Of a DNA stretch of 64,000 bases, positions 25,034 through 34,106 are shown in pieces (positions within the stretch are counted from its first letter, which is position 1; each line of letters begins with the position of its first letter). The stretch is taken from positions 1-64,000 of the forward strand of contig CAYNEO010000005.1 in the NCBI GenBank assembly GCA_964396245.1, read 5' to 3'. The DNA is from CAYNEO01 sp964396245. GTDB taxonomy: Bacteria > Zixibacteria > MSB-5A5 > GN15 > FEB-12. The notes beneath the pieces are model-generated. The model had not been told where the DNA came from, did not search any database, and worked only from the letters and a program-made list of their open reading frames with translations. Made by a program: the position numbers and the translations under genes.

Positions 25034-25788
25034 TGCGACATTACCTCTTGTGTCAATGCCATGTAGTTTTCAGCTCCGCTCGACAGGATGTCGTAGAGGA
25101 TAATCGGTTTTCCGAACGACGGCGCCTCGGAGAGTCGCACGTTGCGCGATATCACGGTCTTGTACACTTTCTCGTTGAAATGATTACGCACTTCCTGCGA
25201 AACCTGCTTCGACAGGTTCAGGCGACCGTCGTACATCGTCAGCAGCACCCCTTCTATACGCAGCGACGGATTCAGCCGTTGCTGCACCAGCCTGATCGTG
25301 TTCATCAGTTGACCAAGGCCCTCCAGCGCGTAGTACTCGCACTGAATCGGCACCATCACCGAATACGCCGCGGTCAGGGCGTTGATCGTGAGCAGCCCCA
25401 GCGACGGCGGGCAGTCGATGATAATATAGTCATACTGGTCCACGATTGCCTGCAACGCGTCTTTCAGCCGCGTTTCGCGCGCCGGCATCGACACCAGCTC
25501 CACCTCGGCGCCGACCAGGGCGATCGATGAGGTCACCACGTTGAGATATTGCATCTCGGTCGGACGGATCACCCCGGTAATCGGCTTGCGGCCAATAAGG
25601 ACATCATAGATCGATGATTCTACGTCGCTCTTCTCCAGGCCGATCCCGCTGGTCGAGTTCGCCTGCGGATCGGCGTCGATCAAGAGCGTTTTCTGTTCTG
25701 CGGCCGCCAGGCAGGAACTGAGATTGATGGCGGTGGTGGTCTTGCCGACCCCGCCTTTTTGATTCGCGATCGCGATAATCTTACTCAA
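25030..25788 (-). CDS. parA: Chromosome-partitioning ATPase ParA (Soj)
   Basis: 252 residues, typical of chromosomal ParA without an N-terminal helix-turn-helix. Deviant Walker A IANQKGGVGKTTTAIN at 6-21 with the signature lysine, Walker A' DADPQANS, Walker B YIIIDCPPSLG. It forms DNA-bound dimers whose ATP hydrolysis, triggered by ParB, moves origins apart. The start lies 90 bases after rsmG and the end overlaps parB by 4 bases. Confidence 0.97.
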   Translation of the reverse strand: MSKIIAIANQKGGVGKTTTAINLSSCLAAAEQKTLLIDADPQANSTSGIGLEKSDVESSIYDVLIGRKPITGVIRPTEMQYLNVVTSSIALVGAEVELVSMPARETRLKDALQAIVDQYDYIIIDCPPSLGLLTINALTAAYSVMVPIQCEYYALEGLGQLMNTIRLVQQRLNPSLRIEGVLLTMYDGRLNLSKQVSQEVRNHFNEKVYKTVISRNVRLSEAPSFGKPIILYDILSSGAENYMALTQEVMSQ

Positions 25789-25878
25789 GCCTAAACTCCC
25801 TCAAACACCGTAATAGAAGTGCGACTATACTATTAATGATGCTCCCCCAATGCAACTAAAAAACTGTCTGGATAATTG

Positions 25879-26484
25879 CTAAATTCGGCGCAGGATAGTA
25901 AGTCGCTTATCTTGAGTAGATTGTGGAAAAGAAAAGGTGACGGTTTCCGAATCGAAAATTCTGTCGGGAGTTATCCCTGAGGAATAATATACCACAACTC
26001 CGTCTTCATTCAGCTCCGAGTGGATCTTTCGGAGGAGAGGCTTGGTCGGTTTCACCAGGCGAATGGTGGCCAGATCAAATTTCCCGCGCGAACGGGTCTC
26101 TTCATAGTTTGACGGGGTGACTTCGGCAAAGAGACCCAGTTCCAGTAAAATCCGTCGAAGCACCGCGGCTTTTTTCTGTGTCCGTTCAACGAGGAGGCTC
26201 TCCCCGCTCACAGCCCCGGCGAGGAGAATGGGAATCGAAGGCAATCCGCCGCCGGAACCGATATCCAGATATCGTCCGACCGGCAGCTCAAGCAGTGTCA
26301 ATGGTACCAGCGATTCCACGGTCAGACGGCGGAGATCGTCCCGCGATGTTTCACGTGAAACAAGGTTGATCTTCCGGTTTTCTTCAAGGAGTAAATCAAC
26401 ATATGTCTCAATCCGGTTTTGAGGATCAAATCTCTTCAGGATATCCGTCGGATCGACCTGAATATGGGATCCCGAGACTCTCAC
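25879..26484 (-). CDS. rsmG: 16S rRNA (guanine-N7)-methyltransferase RsmG
   Basis: 201 residues, normal length. It methylates the N7 of G527 in 16S rRNA. The SAM motif is GRYLDIGSGGGLPSIPILLA (about 68-87), preceded by INLVSRETSRDDL and followed by SLLVERTQKKAAVLRRI. The start is a GTG at 26484 with GGGAG 5 bases upstream; the mnmG stop is immediately before it, so the two are co-transcribed. A perfect parS site lies inside the coding sequence (26347-26362). Confidence 0.96.
   Translation of the reverse strand: MRVSGSHIQVDPTDILKRFDPQNRIETYVDLLLEENRKINLVSRETSRDDLRRLTVESLVPLTLLELPVGRYLDIGSGGGLPSIPILLAGAVSGESLLVERTQKKAAVLRRILLELGLFAEVTPSNYEETRSRGKFDLATIRLVKPTKPLLRKIHSELNEDGVVVYYSSGITPDRIFDSETVTFSFPQSTQDKRLTILRRI
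26347..26362. promoter_or_regulatory. parS: parS site (perfect palindrome)
   Basis: TGTTTCACGTGAAACA, identical to the canonical 16-base bacterial parS. It is inside rsmG, 560 bases upstream of parA. ParB loads here. Confidence 0.95.
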
Positions 26485-28356
26485 CTATACTCCCGAGGCT
26501 CGGTGCCGTTTGATATGGACCGAAAGGACGGCTACATCCCCGGCCGTCACCCCCTCGATGCGGCTCGCCTGACCCAGTGACTGCGGACGGTACCGCTTGA
26601 ACTTCTCGATCGCCTCGTTCCGAAGGCCGGCGATATTGTCATAGCCGAAGTCATCTGCAATCCGCTCCTGCTCCAGTTTCTTGAACCGGACGATTTCCCG
26701 CGCCTGCTTGGCGATGTACCCCTCGTATCGGATATGAATCGCCGCCCGCTCCAGAACCTCGCGGTTTTCGGAAAACGCCCCGTCGTACTTCTCGAGAATC
26801 GGCAGCAACTCGGCTATGCCCACTCCCGGCTGTTTCAGCAGGTTGGTCAGGCTGATCGTTTCCGCCTTCTTGAATCTATCAGCCATCTCACCCAATTCGG
26901 CTATATCAATTCGGGTTTTTCCGAGCAGGCGGATTTCCTTAAGTGTATCCTCGGCTGTTCTCCGAAATTCCCGGTAATCGTCTTCAGGTATCAGGCCGTA
27001 TTTTCTTGCGTAATCGAACAAGCGATCACGGGCATTATCCTCACGGAGTGCCAGGCGGTATTCCGCCCGGGAAGTAAACATTCGGTAAGGTTCTGTGGTT
27101 GAGCGTGTTACGATATCGTCGATCATCACGCCGATATAGGCCTCTGACCGGTCAAGCACGAATGGCTCAGCTTTCTCCAGCGATAAAACCGCGTTGATCC
27201 CGGCCATCAGCCCCTGTGCCGCAGCTTCCTCATAGCCGGATGTCCCGTTGATTTGTCCGGCAAAAAACAGCCCGGAAACGCGGCGGGTCTCTAGGGAGGG
27301 TTTAATCTGATAGGTTGGACAGTAGTCATACTCTACAGCGTAGCCCGGCCGCGTCACCCTGGCTTCTTCCAAACCAACCACCGTCCGGATAGCTTTCTTC
27401 TGGATCTCCTCCGGGAGAGCTGTCGAAAACCCGTTGGGGTATATCTCGTTGGTTCCGTTTCCCTCAGGCTCGAGAAAGATGTGGTGTGTCGGCTTATCAG
27501 CGAACCGGAAGTACTTGTCCTCGATCGAGGGACAATACCTGGGCCCGGCGGACTTGATCTGTCCCGAGAAAATCGGCGAGCTCTTGAAATTAGCACTTAT
27601 TATCTCACGGGTCGCTGTTGTCGTTTTGGTCAGGTGACAGGGAGTCTGCGCAAACTCGCGCGGCTCTGACCGGTAAGACAGCATCGGAATCGGGAGTTCA
27701 CCCGGCTGAAGCTCACATCGCGAGAAATCTATGGTACTGCCGTCCAGTCTTGGCGGGGTGCCTGTTTTCAGTCGTCCAAGCTCGAAGCCCAGCTCATGAA
27801 AAGAATCGGACAACTGGTACGCCGCTTTTTCGCCGATCCGTCCGGCTCGTATCTTCTTCTCGCCGATATGAATAAGCCCGCCCAAAAAAGTCCCGGTGGC
27901 GACCACGACCGCTCCGCAGGAGAGCTTGCGGCCATCCTCGGTGATAACCCCCGTCACCGAACCGCTTTCGGTTAATATGCTCCCCGCCAGGGCTTCGATT
28001 ACCGTGACATTCTTCTGGGCCTTGACAAAATCGACTATGTAATGGTTGTAAGCAATGCGGTCCGCCTGTGCCCGGGTGGACCAGACCGCCGGCCCTCGTG
28101 ACAAATTCAGGCGCCGGAACTGGATACCAGTAGCGTCAATCGCCGTGGCCATCACACCGCCAAGGGCATCAATCTCTTTGACCAGTTGCGACTTGCCGAT
28201 CCCGCCGATAGCCGGATTACACGACATGAGCGCCAGCTTGCCGGCCTCCATGGTCACAACAGCGGCTGTCCGGCCCATCCTGGCCACCGCCAGAGCCGCC
28301 TCGACCCCGGCGTGCCCGCCGCCGATCACAATTATGTCGAAATCCCAACTGCTCAC
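26485..28356 (-). CDS. mnmG: tRNA uridine 5-carboxymethylaminomethyl modification enzyme MnmG (GidA)
   Basis: 623 residues, typical. The FAD-binding Rossmann motif IIVIGGGHAGVEAALAVAR is at 8-26; SCNPAIGGIGKSQLVKEIDALGG and GTFLGGLIHIGEKKIRAGR are family signatures; TGTPPRLDGSTIDFS and the C-terminal helical MnmE-binding domain are present. With MnmE it installs cmnm5 at the wobble U34. It is followed directly by rsmG, and a parS site separates it from mnmE. Confidence 0.97.
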   Translation of the reverse strand: MSSWDFDIIVIGGGHAGVEAALAVARMGRTAAVVTMEAGKLALMSCNPAIGGIGKSQLVKEIDALGGVMATAIDATGIQFRRLNLSRGPAVWSTRAQADRIAYNHYIVDFVKAQKNVTVIEALAGSILTESGSVTGVITEDGRKLSCGAVVVATGTFLGGLIHIGEKKIRAGRIGEKAAYQLSDSFHELGFELGRLKTGTPPRLDGSTIDFSRCELQPGELPIPMLSYRSEPREFAQTPCHLTKTTTATREIISANFKSSPIFSGQIKSAGPRYCPSIEDKYFRFADKPTHHIFLEPEGNGTNEIYPNGFSTALPEEIQKKAIRTVVGLEEARVTRPGYAVEYDYCPTYQIKPSLETRRVSGLFFAGQINGTSGYEEAAAQGLMAGINAVLSLEKAEPFVLDRSEAYIGVMIDDIVTRSTTEPYRMFTSRAEYRLALREDNARDRLFDYARKYGLIPEDDYREFRRTAEDTLKEIRLLGKTRIDIAELGEMADRFKKAETISLTNLLKQPGVGIAELLPILEKYDGAFSENREVLERAAIHIRYEGYIAKQAREIVRFKKLEQERIADDFGYDNIAGLRNEAIEKFKRYRPQSLGQASRIEGVTAGDVAVLSVHIKRHRASGV

Positions 28357-28386
28357 TTTGATCTTGTAGTCTTGGCCTTATGAACC

Positions 28387-28402
28387 GGTTTCACGTGAAA
28401 CA
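28387..28402. promoter_or_regulatory. parS: parS site (one mismatch)
   Basis: GGTTTCACGTGAAACA, 15 of 16 bases of the consensus TGTTTCACGTGAAACA. It fills the gap between the mnmE stop (28403) and the mnmG start (28356), 2.0 kb from the first site. Confidence 0.88.
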
Positions 28403-29797
28403 TCATTTCCCGATACAGAAGTTCGCGAAAATCTGTCCCAGGATTTCCTCAGTATACACCCGTCCGGTGATTTCATCAAGCGCCTGCCGAGCTTGCCTCA
28501 GGTCAAAGGCCACCAGTTCGGCTGTCTCCCCCTGCTTGATTTTCCGCGACGCTGCTTTCAAATCGCGGATCGCTTCGGTCAGCTTCTGCCTGTGGCGAGC
28601 CGAGGTTACGACCAGCCCCGAGGTCAGGTCCGGCATGCTCTCGTTGATCCGATGGACCAGCTCGGATTTGAGCTCCTCGATTCCCGTCCTCAGGGTACAC
28701 GAGACGGCCATCAGGTCAAGTGAAGAATCGTGGACTTTGTTAATCGATGTACCGATAATATCTATCTTGTTTGCCACCAGCAGGATATTCTTGTTTTCTA
28801 TCGTCGGAATATCGGTTTTTAGCCGACTTTCCCAGGATCGGGATGACATATCTGCAATCCAGACAACAAGATCGGATTCTCTCATGATCTTCTGCGCCCG
28901 AGTCTGGCCGGCTTTCTCGACCACGCTGCCTCCCTGGCGAAGTCCCGCCGTGTCGATCAGGTTGACGGCGAACCCATCGAGGTCGATCCACTCACTGAGA
29001 TAGTCTCTGGTCGTACCGGCGGTCGGATTTACAAGGGCCCGTTCCTCCCGTAAAAGAAGATTAAACAGGGAGGATTTGCCTGCATTCGGTCGGCCGCAGA
29101 TCGCCACTCGGTAGCCTTCATTAATAATGCGCCCTCCGCGGTACGTGGCCGCCATTTCCGAAATCTCCTTGATAAGATCCTTCAGCGGCTCAGTCAGCCG
29201 TACACTTTCTCCGGGATCAATGTCTTCTTCCGCGAAATCAATTGATGCCTCGATATCGGCAAGAATCTCCACCAGTTTCTCCCGGAGCCCGGTGACTTTT
29301 TCAGCATACTTTCCCAGGAGGTGCTCCCGCGAAGCCTGAAAAGAGACTTCGGTATTGGCCGCAATAATCTCCGCCACCGCCTCGGCGCGGGTGAGGTCAA
29401 TCCGCCCGTTCAAAAACGCCAGTCGCGTGAATTCCCCCGGTTCGGCAAGTCTCGCGCCAAGAGCTGTGAGCTCATCGAGGAGCCGGCGAACCACGTGTCT
29501 CCCGCCGTGGCAGTAAATTTCAAACTGGTCGAGTCCGGTGTAGGATTTTCCCCGGGGCATGAACACCGCCGTTACCTGGTCGAGTGTCTGTCCGGTACGG
29601 TCCACGAACCGGCCGTAGCGCAACATAAATGGAGTTATTGCTCCAGTTTGCTCATGTTCGGGAGAGAAACAGCGCTTTAACAGCGCGCGGCTCTTCGGGC
29701 CGGCCACCCGAAGGGCGGCAATCCCCCCCTCGCCGGGAGGAGTGATTACGGCGACAATCGTGTCCCCGTCGGCCGCGACAGTTTTCTTTGCGGACAT
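28403..29797 (-). CDS. mnmE: tRNA modification GTPase MnmE (TrmE)
   Basis: 464 residues from ATG 29797, one base after the yidC stop (TGAGATG); a longer frame to 29848 only overlaps yidC. N-terminal formyl-THF-binding domain (DTIVAVITPPGEGGIAALRV), helical domain, and G domain with G1 GRPNAGKSSL, G2 TAGTTRD, G3 DTAGLR and G4 NKID. The C-terminal CIGK is the family's CxGK motif carrying the catalytic Cys. Works with MnmG. Confidence 0.97.
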   Translation of the reverse strand: MSAKKTVAADGDTIVAVITPPGEGGIAALRVAGPKSRALLKRCFSPEHEQTGAITPFMLRYGRFVDRTGQTLDQVTAVFMPRGKSYTGLDQFEIYCHGGRHVVRRLLDELTALGARLAEPGEFTRLAFLNGRIDLTRAEAVAEIIAANTEVSFQASREHLLGKYAEKVTGLREKLVEILADIEASIDFAEEDIDPGESVRLTEPLKDLIKEISEMAATYRGGRIINEGYRVAICGRPNAGKSSLFNLLLREERALVNPTAGTTRDYLSEWIDLDGFAVNLIDTAGLRQGGSVVEKAGQTRAQKIMRESDLVVWIADMSSRSWESRLKTDIPTIENKNILLVANKIDIIGTSINKVHDSSLDLMAVSCTLRTGIEELKSELVHRINESMPDLTSGLVVTSARHRQKLTEAIRDLKAASRKIKQGETAELVAFDLRQARQALDEITGRVYTEEILGQIFANFCIGK

Positions 29798-29798
29798 C

Positions 29799-31514
29799 TC
29801 AAACGGGTTTAATATCGGTAACCGTCGACCGCCTCTTGAACAGGACATAATCGAGCAGTGAGAATAACGAGAAGCAGGTCCAGTACAGCACCAGGCCGGC
29901 GGCGAACCGGTAGAACAGGAAGCCCATGAAAAACGGCATCAGGTACATGAACGCCTTCTGCTGCTGCTGCGCGCCCATGGTCAGTTTCTGTGACAGGAAC
30001 TGGGCGATAATCATGATGACTACCAACACAATATACGGGTCGGTGAAACTGCTCGCCCCGCGCGAAAGATCGGTGATGAACCACACGAACGGTGCGTCGC
30101 GAAGCAGAATTGTCGAACGAAACACCGAAAACAGCGCGAAGAACAACGGCATCTGCGGAAGCATCGGCAGACACCCCGACATCGGGTTCACACCGTGCTT
30201 CTTGTAGAGCTTCATCATCTCCTGGTTCATCGCCTGCGGGTTCTTCTTGTGCTTCTGCTTCAGTTCTTCGATCTTCGGCTGAAGTTCCTTCATCATCTGC
30301 ATTGATTTGAAAGACTTCATCGACAGCGGCAACGTCACGACCTTGATCATGAGCGCGAACAGGATAATCACCACGCCATAGTTGGGAATGAGGTCGTACA
30401 TCCGGGGCAAAAGCCACATGATGCCGATCGCGAACGGCTTGATAATCCAGCCGACCACCGGCGTGGTGCCGATATCGAGCATATCCTCGAGGTCGACACC
30501 GTACTTCGCCATCAACATATAGTCGAGCGGGCCGACAAAAACGGTGAAGCTGTCGGACACCAGATCAACCGATGCAAACGGCATGTCCATGCCGACGATA
30601 ATCTGCCGTTCGTCGATCTCTCCCTCCGGTGTTTCGACTTTCTCTTTGAAACCTTTGGCGAACACGCCGTCGGCGTTCCGATCGCGCGGGATCAGTACGG
30701 CGGCGAAATACTTATTGCGGACGCCCGCCCAGGAGGTATAGCCGGTCAGCGACTGGTCGAGCCGATTATCCTTAAAATCATTCAGGTTCTCGCGAGAACC
30801 GGACATCATGGCCACAGCCTCCATGGCCCCGTAGTCCGTTTCCGGATTCGGCTCGGCTACTCCGAGAGGCGTATTCCACAAAATCGAGTATTTTCTCTCA
30901 AAACCGAACGCCTCCGGGTTGATAACCTGGAGGACCAGATCGAAATTGTATTTGTCCGGATAGAACCTGAAGCGCCGTATTATCTGGCCGCCGTCGGGGA
31001 TAGAATACGAGTAGGTGATATCCAGCGGCTCGCGGGTCGCCTCATAGGTACCCGGCTTGAGGCTGCAGGCGAAATTGATTTTGGAAGTCGAGAATGTCTG
31101 TCCGGCGAAAGTCGCCTCGGGCACTGCGACCGATGAATCCGGGATCATCTCGATCGGGTTGCCGTCCCGGTACGTGTAGTCATGGAGTAACATCGAGAAA
31201 GGACCGCCGCCGAAACTCGTCAGTGTAACGGTGTACGTCTTCGTCTTGACCACTATCGTGTCGATCTCGGTGACCGTGTCCGGGGGCAATACGGGCTGGG
31301 CCAGCTCCTTGAAGCTCGCCGTGTCGGCGGGACCCGAAATGACGGTAGTATCAGAAATGACGCCTGATGGTCCCAGGGTGTCCGTTACCGCCGTTTGGGG
31401 CTGTTCAGCCTTCTTTTCAGACTCGGGCGCAAGCCCCAGAAATTTCATGATCGGCCAGTAGAATAGAACGAGAACGATGAGAATGATGAGAATCGGTAAG
31501 GTCTTTTTGTCCAC
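29799..31514 (-). CDS. yidC: Membrane protein insertase YidC
   Basis: 571 residues with Gram-negative architecture. N-terminal helix (LPILIILIVLVLFYWPIMKF, about 5-24), a linker rich in T/P/E, a large periplasmic beta-sandwich (about 80-340), then the conserved insertase core: YGVVIILFALMIKVVTLPLS, the cytoplasmic coiled hairpin MMKELQPKIEELKQKHKK, GVNPMSGCLPMLPQMPLFFALF, and three further helices. It inserts and folds inner-membrane proteins with or without SecYEG. It is between yidD and mnmE, in the classical order. Confidence 0.97.
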   Translation of the reverse strand: MDKKTLPILIILIVLVLFYWPIMKFLGLAPESEKKAEQPQTAVTDTLGPSGVISDTTVISGPADTASFKELAQPVLPPDTVTEIDTIVVKTKTYTVTLTSFGGGPFSMLLHDYTYRDGNPIEMIPDSSVAVPEATFAGQTFSTSKINFACSLKPGTYEATREPLDITYSYSIPDGGQIIRRFRFYPDKYNFDLVLQVINPEAFGFERKYSILWNTPLGVAEPNPETDYGAMEAVAMMSGSRENLNDFKDNRLDQSLTGYTSWAGVRNKYFAAVLIPRDRNADGVFAKGFKEKVETPEGEIDERQIIVGMDMPFASVDLVSDSFTVFVGPLDYMLMAKYGVDLEDMLDIGTTPVVGWIIKPFAIGIMWLLPRMYDLIPNYGVVIILFALMIKVVTLPLSMKSFKSMQMMKELQPKIEELKQKHKKNPQAMNQEMMKLYKKHGVNPMSGCLPMLPQMPLFFALFSVFRSTILLRDAPFVWFITDLSRGASSFTDPYIVLVVIMIIAQFLSQKLTMGAQQQQKAFMYLMPFFMGFLFYRFAAGLVLYWTCFSLFSLLDYVLFKRRSTVTDIKPV

Positions 31515-31556
31515 CGTACAGTCCCTGTAAGTATAAATTCCGCAATAAATTACCGA

Positions 31557-31799
31557 TCACCTGACCGGATCGTATCCACCCTCGTGCCACGGATGGCACC
31601 GCAGTATCCGCCGGGCCGCCATTATGCTCCCGCGAAATGCTCCATACTTGCGCAGAGCGTCCTCGGCGTAATGCGAGCAAGTCGGCGTAAACCGACAGCT
31701 GTTTCCTATAATTGGAGATAACGTAAAGCGATACAGATAGATAACGAATATCAGCGGCCAAGCCAGCACGGCCAAAACCTTATTTGTTATCGATGACAT
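31557..31799 (-). CDS. yidD: Membrane protein insertion efficiency factor YidD
   Basis: 80 residues from ATG 31799; ATG 31820 (with GGAG two bases upstream) would give 87. An amphipathic helix LAWPLIFVIYLYRFTLSP is followed by the family core GNSCRFTPTCSHYAEDALRKYG and RRILRCHPWHEGGYDPV. It sits at the inner membrane and assists YidC-dependent insertion. The start overlaps the end of rnpA. Confidence 0.93.
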   Translation of the reverse strand: MSSITNKVLAVLAWPLIFVIYLYRFTLSPIIGNSCRFTPTCSHYAEDALRKYGAFRGSIMAARRILRCHPWHEGGYDPVR

Positions 31800-32130
31800 T
31801 GTCGAGTATACTTCTGACATCGCTCCGAATGGCGTTGCCCGACACCGATGCTTCTATCAGTTCGGGCAGAACTCCAATTTTACCTTGTTTCAGTCTCGGC
31901 CTGACCTCGAGCCGAATTGCCTCCCGGAAAAGTCGTTTGATTCGATTCCGCTCGGCGGCGGAACCGTGCCTGCGCGCCAAAAATATGCCGTATTTGAACT
32001 GGTCGTCAGGCAAATATACCAGCGTGCAGAATGTGCCGGGATATCGTTGGCCGAATCGGAGGAGATGCGAAATTTCGACCCGGCTCTTCAAGCTGAAACG
32101 TCGGGGAAGGCTATTATTTTTTCCGGCCAA
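31780..32130 (-). CDS. rnpA: Ribonuclease P protein component
   Basis: 116 residues. LPRRFSLKSRVEISHLLRFG near the start, and the RNA-binding signature AAERNRIKRLFREAIR (RNR motif) at about 58-73. Assists the RNase P RNA in 5' tRNA maturation. The start is a TTG at 32130 that lies inside the last 17 bases of rpmH; no ATG or GTG is available downstream before the conserved region, so translational coupling to rpmH is likely. Confidence 0.93.
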   Translation of the reverse strand: MAGKNNSLPRRFSLKSRVEISHLLRFGQRYPGTFCTLVYLPDDQFKYGIFLARRHGSAAERNRIKRLFREAIRLEVRPRLKQGKIGVLPELIEASVSGNAIRSDVRSILDNVIDNK

Positions 32131-32266
32131 CTCTTACCGTCAGTCGTTTTCTACCCTTGGCGCGGCGACGGTTCAATACCCGGCGACCGCCCTTGGTCCG
32201 CATGCGCCGGCGAAACCCATGGTCGTTGAGTTTCTTGCGATTCGACGGCTGAAATGTTCTTTTCAT
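32114..32266 (-). CDS. rpmH: Ribosomal protein bL34
   Basis: 50 residues, very basic: begins MKRTFQPSNRKKLNDHGF, followed by the family core RRRMRTKGGRRVLNRRRAKG and an end RVGRKK. Part of the large ribosomal subunit. It is the first gene of the rpmH-rnpA-yidD-yidC-mnmE-mnmG-rsmG-parAB block. It overlaps rnpA by 17 bases. A good sigma70-type promoter lies 36-70 bases upstream. Confidence 0.96.
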   Translation of the reverse strand: MKRTFQPSNRKKLNDHGFRRRMRTKGGRRVLNRRRAKGRKRLTVRVGRKK

Positions 32267-32308
32267 TCTATACCTTCTCTGCTTCTCTATATTCGAAAAT
32301 AGTCTTTG

Positions 32309-32336
32309 AATATACCTAAACGGGCCATTTCGTCAA
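32309..32336 (-). promoter_or_regulatory. Sigma70-type promoter of the rpmH operon
   Basis: On the minus strand TTGACG (32336-32331), a 16-base spacer, and TATATT (32314-32309); each box matches 5 of 6 consensus bases. The predicted transcription start is near 32302, giving a leader of about 36 bases before rpmH. Confidence 0.7.
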
Positions 32337-32376
32337 GCTATTAATGGCCCCGGCCAATGACATTAATGATAAGCCG

Positions 32377-32931
32377 TTAAAGGAGTTCCGTGACCGCGTC
32401 GTGCAGCGCCGCCCGGTAGTGAAGTCCTCCCTTGTCTGACTCACGCATGATCCGCCCGAAAGTCTCGAATTCCGACCAGTCCGCCAGCCGAACCTCTTTG
32501 ATCTCATAATGATCGGTGAAATGGAAGTCTCCGCCGGTGTAGTCTGCCAGGAATACAAACGAACGCCAGTGAATCGCCTCGTGATTGGCTCTCGTGAAAT
32601 CGACCGCCGTCTGCAGCAGAAACCGTCTTAACTGTATCCTGCAGCCGGTTTCCTCCAACGCCTCCCGGTTGATACCATCGTGAAAATCCTCGCCCGGATT
32701 CAGCCCTCCCGAGGGCGCCCGGTACAATCCCGGCGGATAGAAATGTTTTGCGATTACGACGACCTGGCTGCTCTTGCGGATATAGAGGGTAAAATCATGA
32801 TCGCGACCGTGCTTTTGTGTCGACCTGATATAATCATACTCGCGATCGCCTACCGGGATGAAAAATGACCTGTGAGCCGGATGGCCGTATAATTTCTCCA
32901 TCCGGTGAATCATGGCGTCGGTGACAAACAT
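32377..32931 (-). CDS. Nudix hydrolase
   Basis: 184 residues. The Nudix box is complete: GGLNPGEDFHDGINREALEE followed by TGC, matching GX5EX7REUXEEXGU with the Mg-binding glutamates. It hydrolyses a nucleoside diphosphate linked to some group; the substrate is not predictable. N-terminal region VTDAMIHRMEKLYGHPAHRSF is not part of the core fold. The ATG lies two bases after the stop of the M24 peptidase gene, so the two are co-transcribed. Confidence 0.9.
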   Translation of the reverse strand: MFVTDAMIHRMEKLYGHPAHRSFFIPVGDREYDYIRSTQKHGRDHDFTLYIRKSSQVVVIAKHFYPPGLYRAPSGGLNPGEDFHDGINREALEETGCRIQLRRFLLQTAVDFTRANHEAIHWRSFVFLADYTGGDFHFTDHYEIKEVRLADWSEFETFGRIMRESDKGGLHYRAALHDAVTELL

Positions 32932-32933
32932 GA

Positions 32934-34106
32934 CTATCGAAGCGCGAGGATTTCGTTTTGAAGCGGCAGAGTCGTCACCTCCACGCCGTCATGGCCGATC
33001 AGGACATCGATCTCGGTTCGCAATCCATACTCGGGCAGATACATTCCCGGCTCGATAGAGAACAGGTGGCCTTTCTGAAGCTTGCGACGGTCTTCCGTTT
33101 CGAGGTTGTCGATATTCGGCCCGGTGCCGTGCTCACTGGTCGTGATGGAATGACCCGTGCGATGAGTGAAGGCATCCCCGTGACCGGCAGAATTGACCAC
33201 CGCCCGGCAGACGTCGTCCACCTCGTAACCGTAAACCGGCCGCTTATCGATGTTCTCTCTCAGAAACTCGACCGCACGATCACGGGCCTGCGCTATCACA
33301 CCAAACGCCTTCGAGAATTTCGGAGGAATTTCCTCGGCGGAACCGGTATAAGCCATCCACGTGATGTCGGCATAGATCCCCTGCGGGTGCTTGACCTTGG
33401 CCCACAGGTCGATTAGCACCAATTCCCCGTCTTCGATCACGGCCGAACCCTTCTCGGCCGGCTCGTAATGCGGATTGCCGGCGTTGGCTCCCACGGAACA
33501 ATTCGGCCCCGATGATGTCTCCATGTCGAACCGGTCAAATTGCTCCCGAATAAATTTGCACACGGCATACTCATCGATATGATTTCCCTGCCGCAGCGCC
33601 TCGCTTATGAACCGGAAAGCCAGGTGCTTTATCTCAATCAGGTTGCGGGCCGCCATTCGGTGCATGGCAATCTGCTCAACCGATAACCGCGCCTGGAAAT
33701 GCGCCACGATATCCGCCGATGAGACCACGTCGACATCGTAACTGCGCACAAGCTCGACCGTCCCGGCGTCCACCAGACCGATATACGGCAGACGCCCCAT
33801 CGGCGAGTACTCCATGGCCACGCGATCGGCATGGCCCAGAATTTCTTTCAACAGCGACTCCAGCACCCGGTAGCTCGAGAATGTCCGGATAGCCCCGGAG
33901 AGATTCGTAAACTTGTCTTTCTCGATTGAATGGACGAGCGCGACCGGCTCGCCATGAGCAGGGATGAAATAAAACGAGCGCCTGGTAAGCATTCCGGAGA
34001 GACCGAGCATGTCGACCGCAATACTGTTGCGTCCATGAAAGTCGGCGATCAACCAGCCGTCGAGTTCGTGCTTGACAAGATATTCCTGGATTTCTTTAAT
34101 GTCCAT
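32934..34106 (-). CDS. M24 family peptidase (Xaa-Pro aminopeptidase-like)
   Basis: 390 residues. N-terminal creatinase-like domain (1-150; WLIADFHGRNSIAVDMLGL) and C-terminal pita-bread domain with the five metal ligands visible: Asp in LVLIDLWAK, Asp in GIYADITWM, His in HRTGHSITTSEHG, Glu in FSIEPGMYLP and Glu in LRTEIDVL. It probably removes residues preceding proline in the cytoplasm; no signal peptide. It heads a two-gene unit with the Nudix hydrolase, divergent from the AAA_28 gene. Confidence 0.92.
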   Translation of the reverse strand: MDIKEIQEYLVKHELDGWLIADFHGRNSIAVDMLGLSGMLTRRSFYFIPAHGEPVALVHSIEKDKFTNLSGAIRTFSSYRVLESLLKEILGHADRVAMEYSPMGRLPYIGLVDAGTVELVRSYDVDVVSSADIVAHFQARLSVEQIAMHRMAARNLIEIKHLAFRFISEALRQGNHIDEYAVCKFIREQFDRFDMETSSGPNCSVGANAGNPHYEPAEKGSAVIEDGELVLIDLWAKVKHPQGIYADITWMAYTGSAEEIPPKFSKAFGVIAQARDRAVEFLRENIDKRPVYGYEVDDVCRAVVNSAGHGDAFTHRTGHSITTSEHGTGPNIDNLETEDRRKLQKGHLFSIEPGMYLPEYGLRTEIDVLIGHDGVEVTTLPLQNEILALR

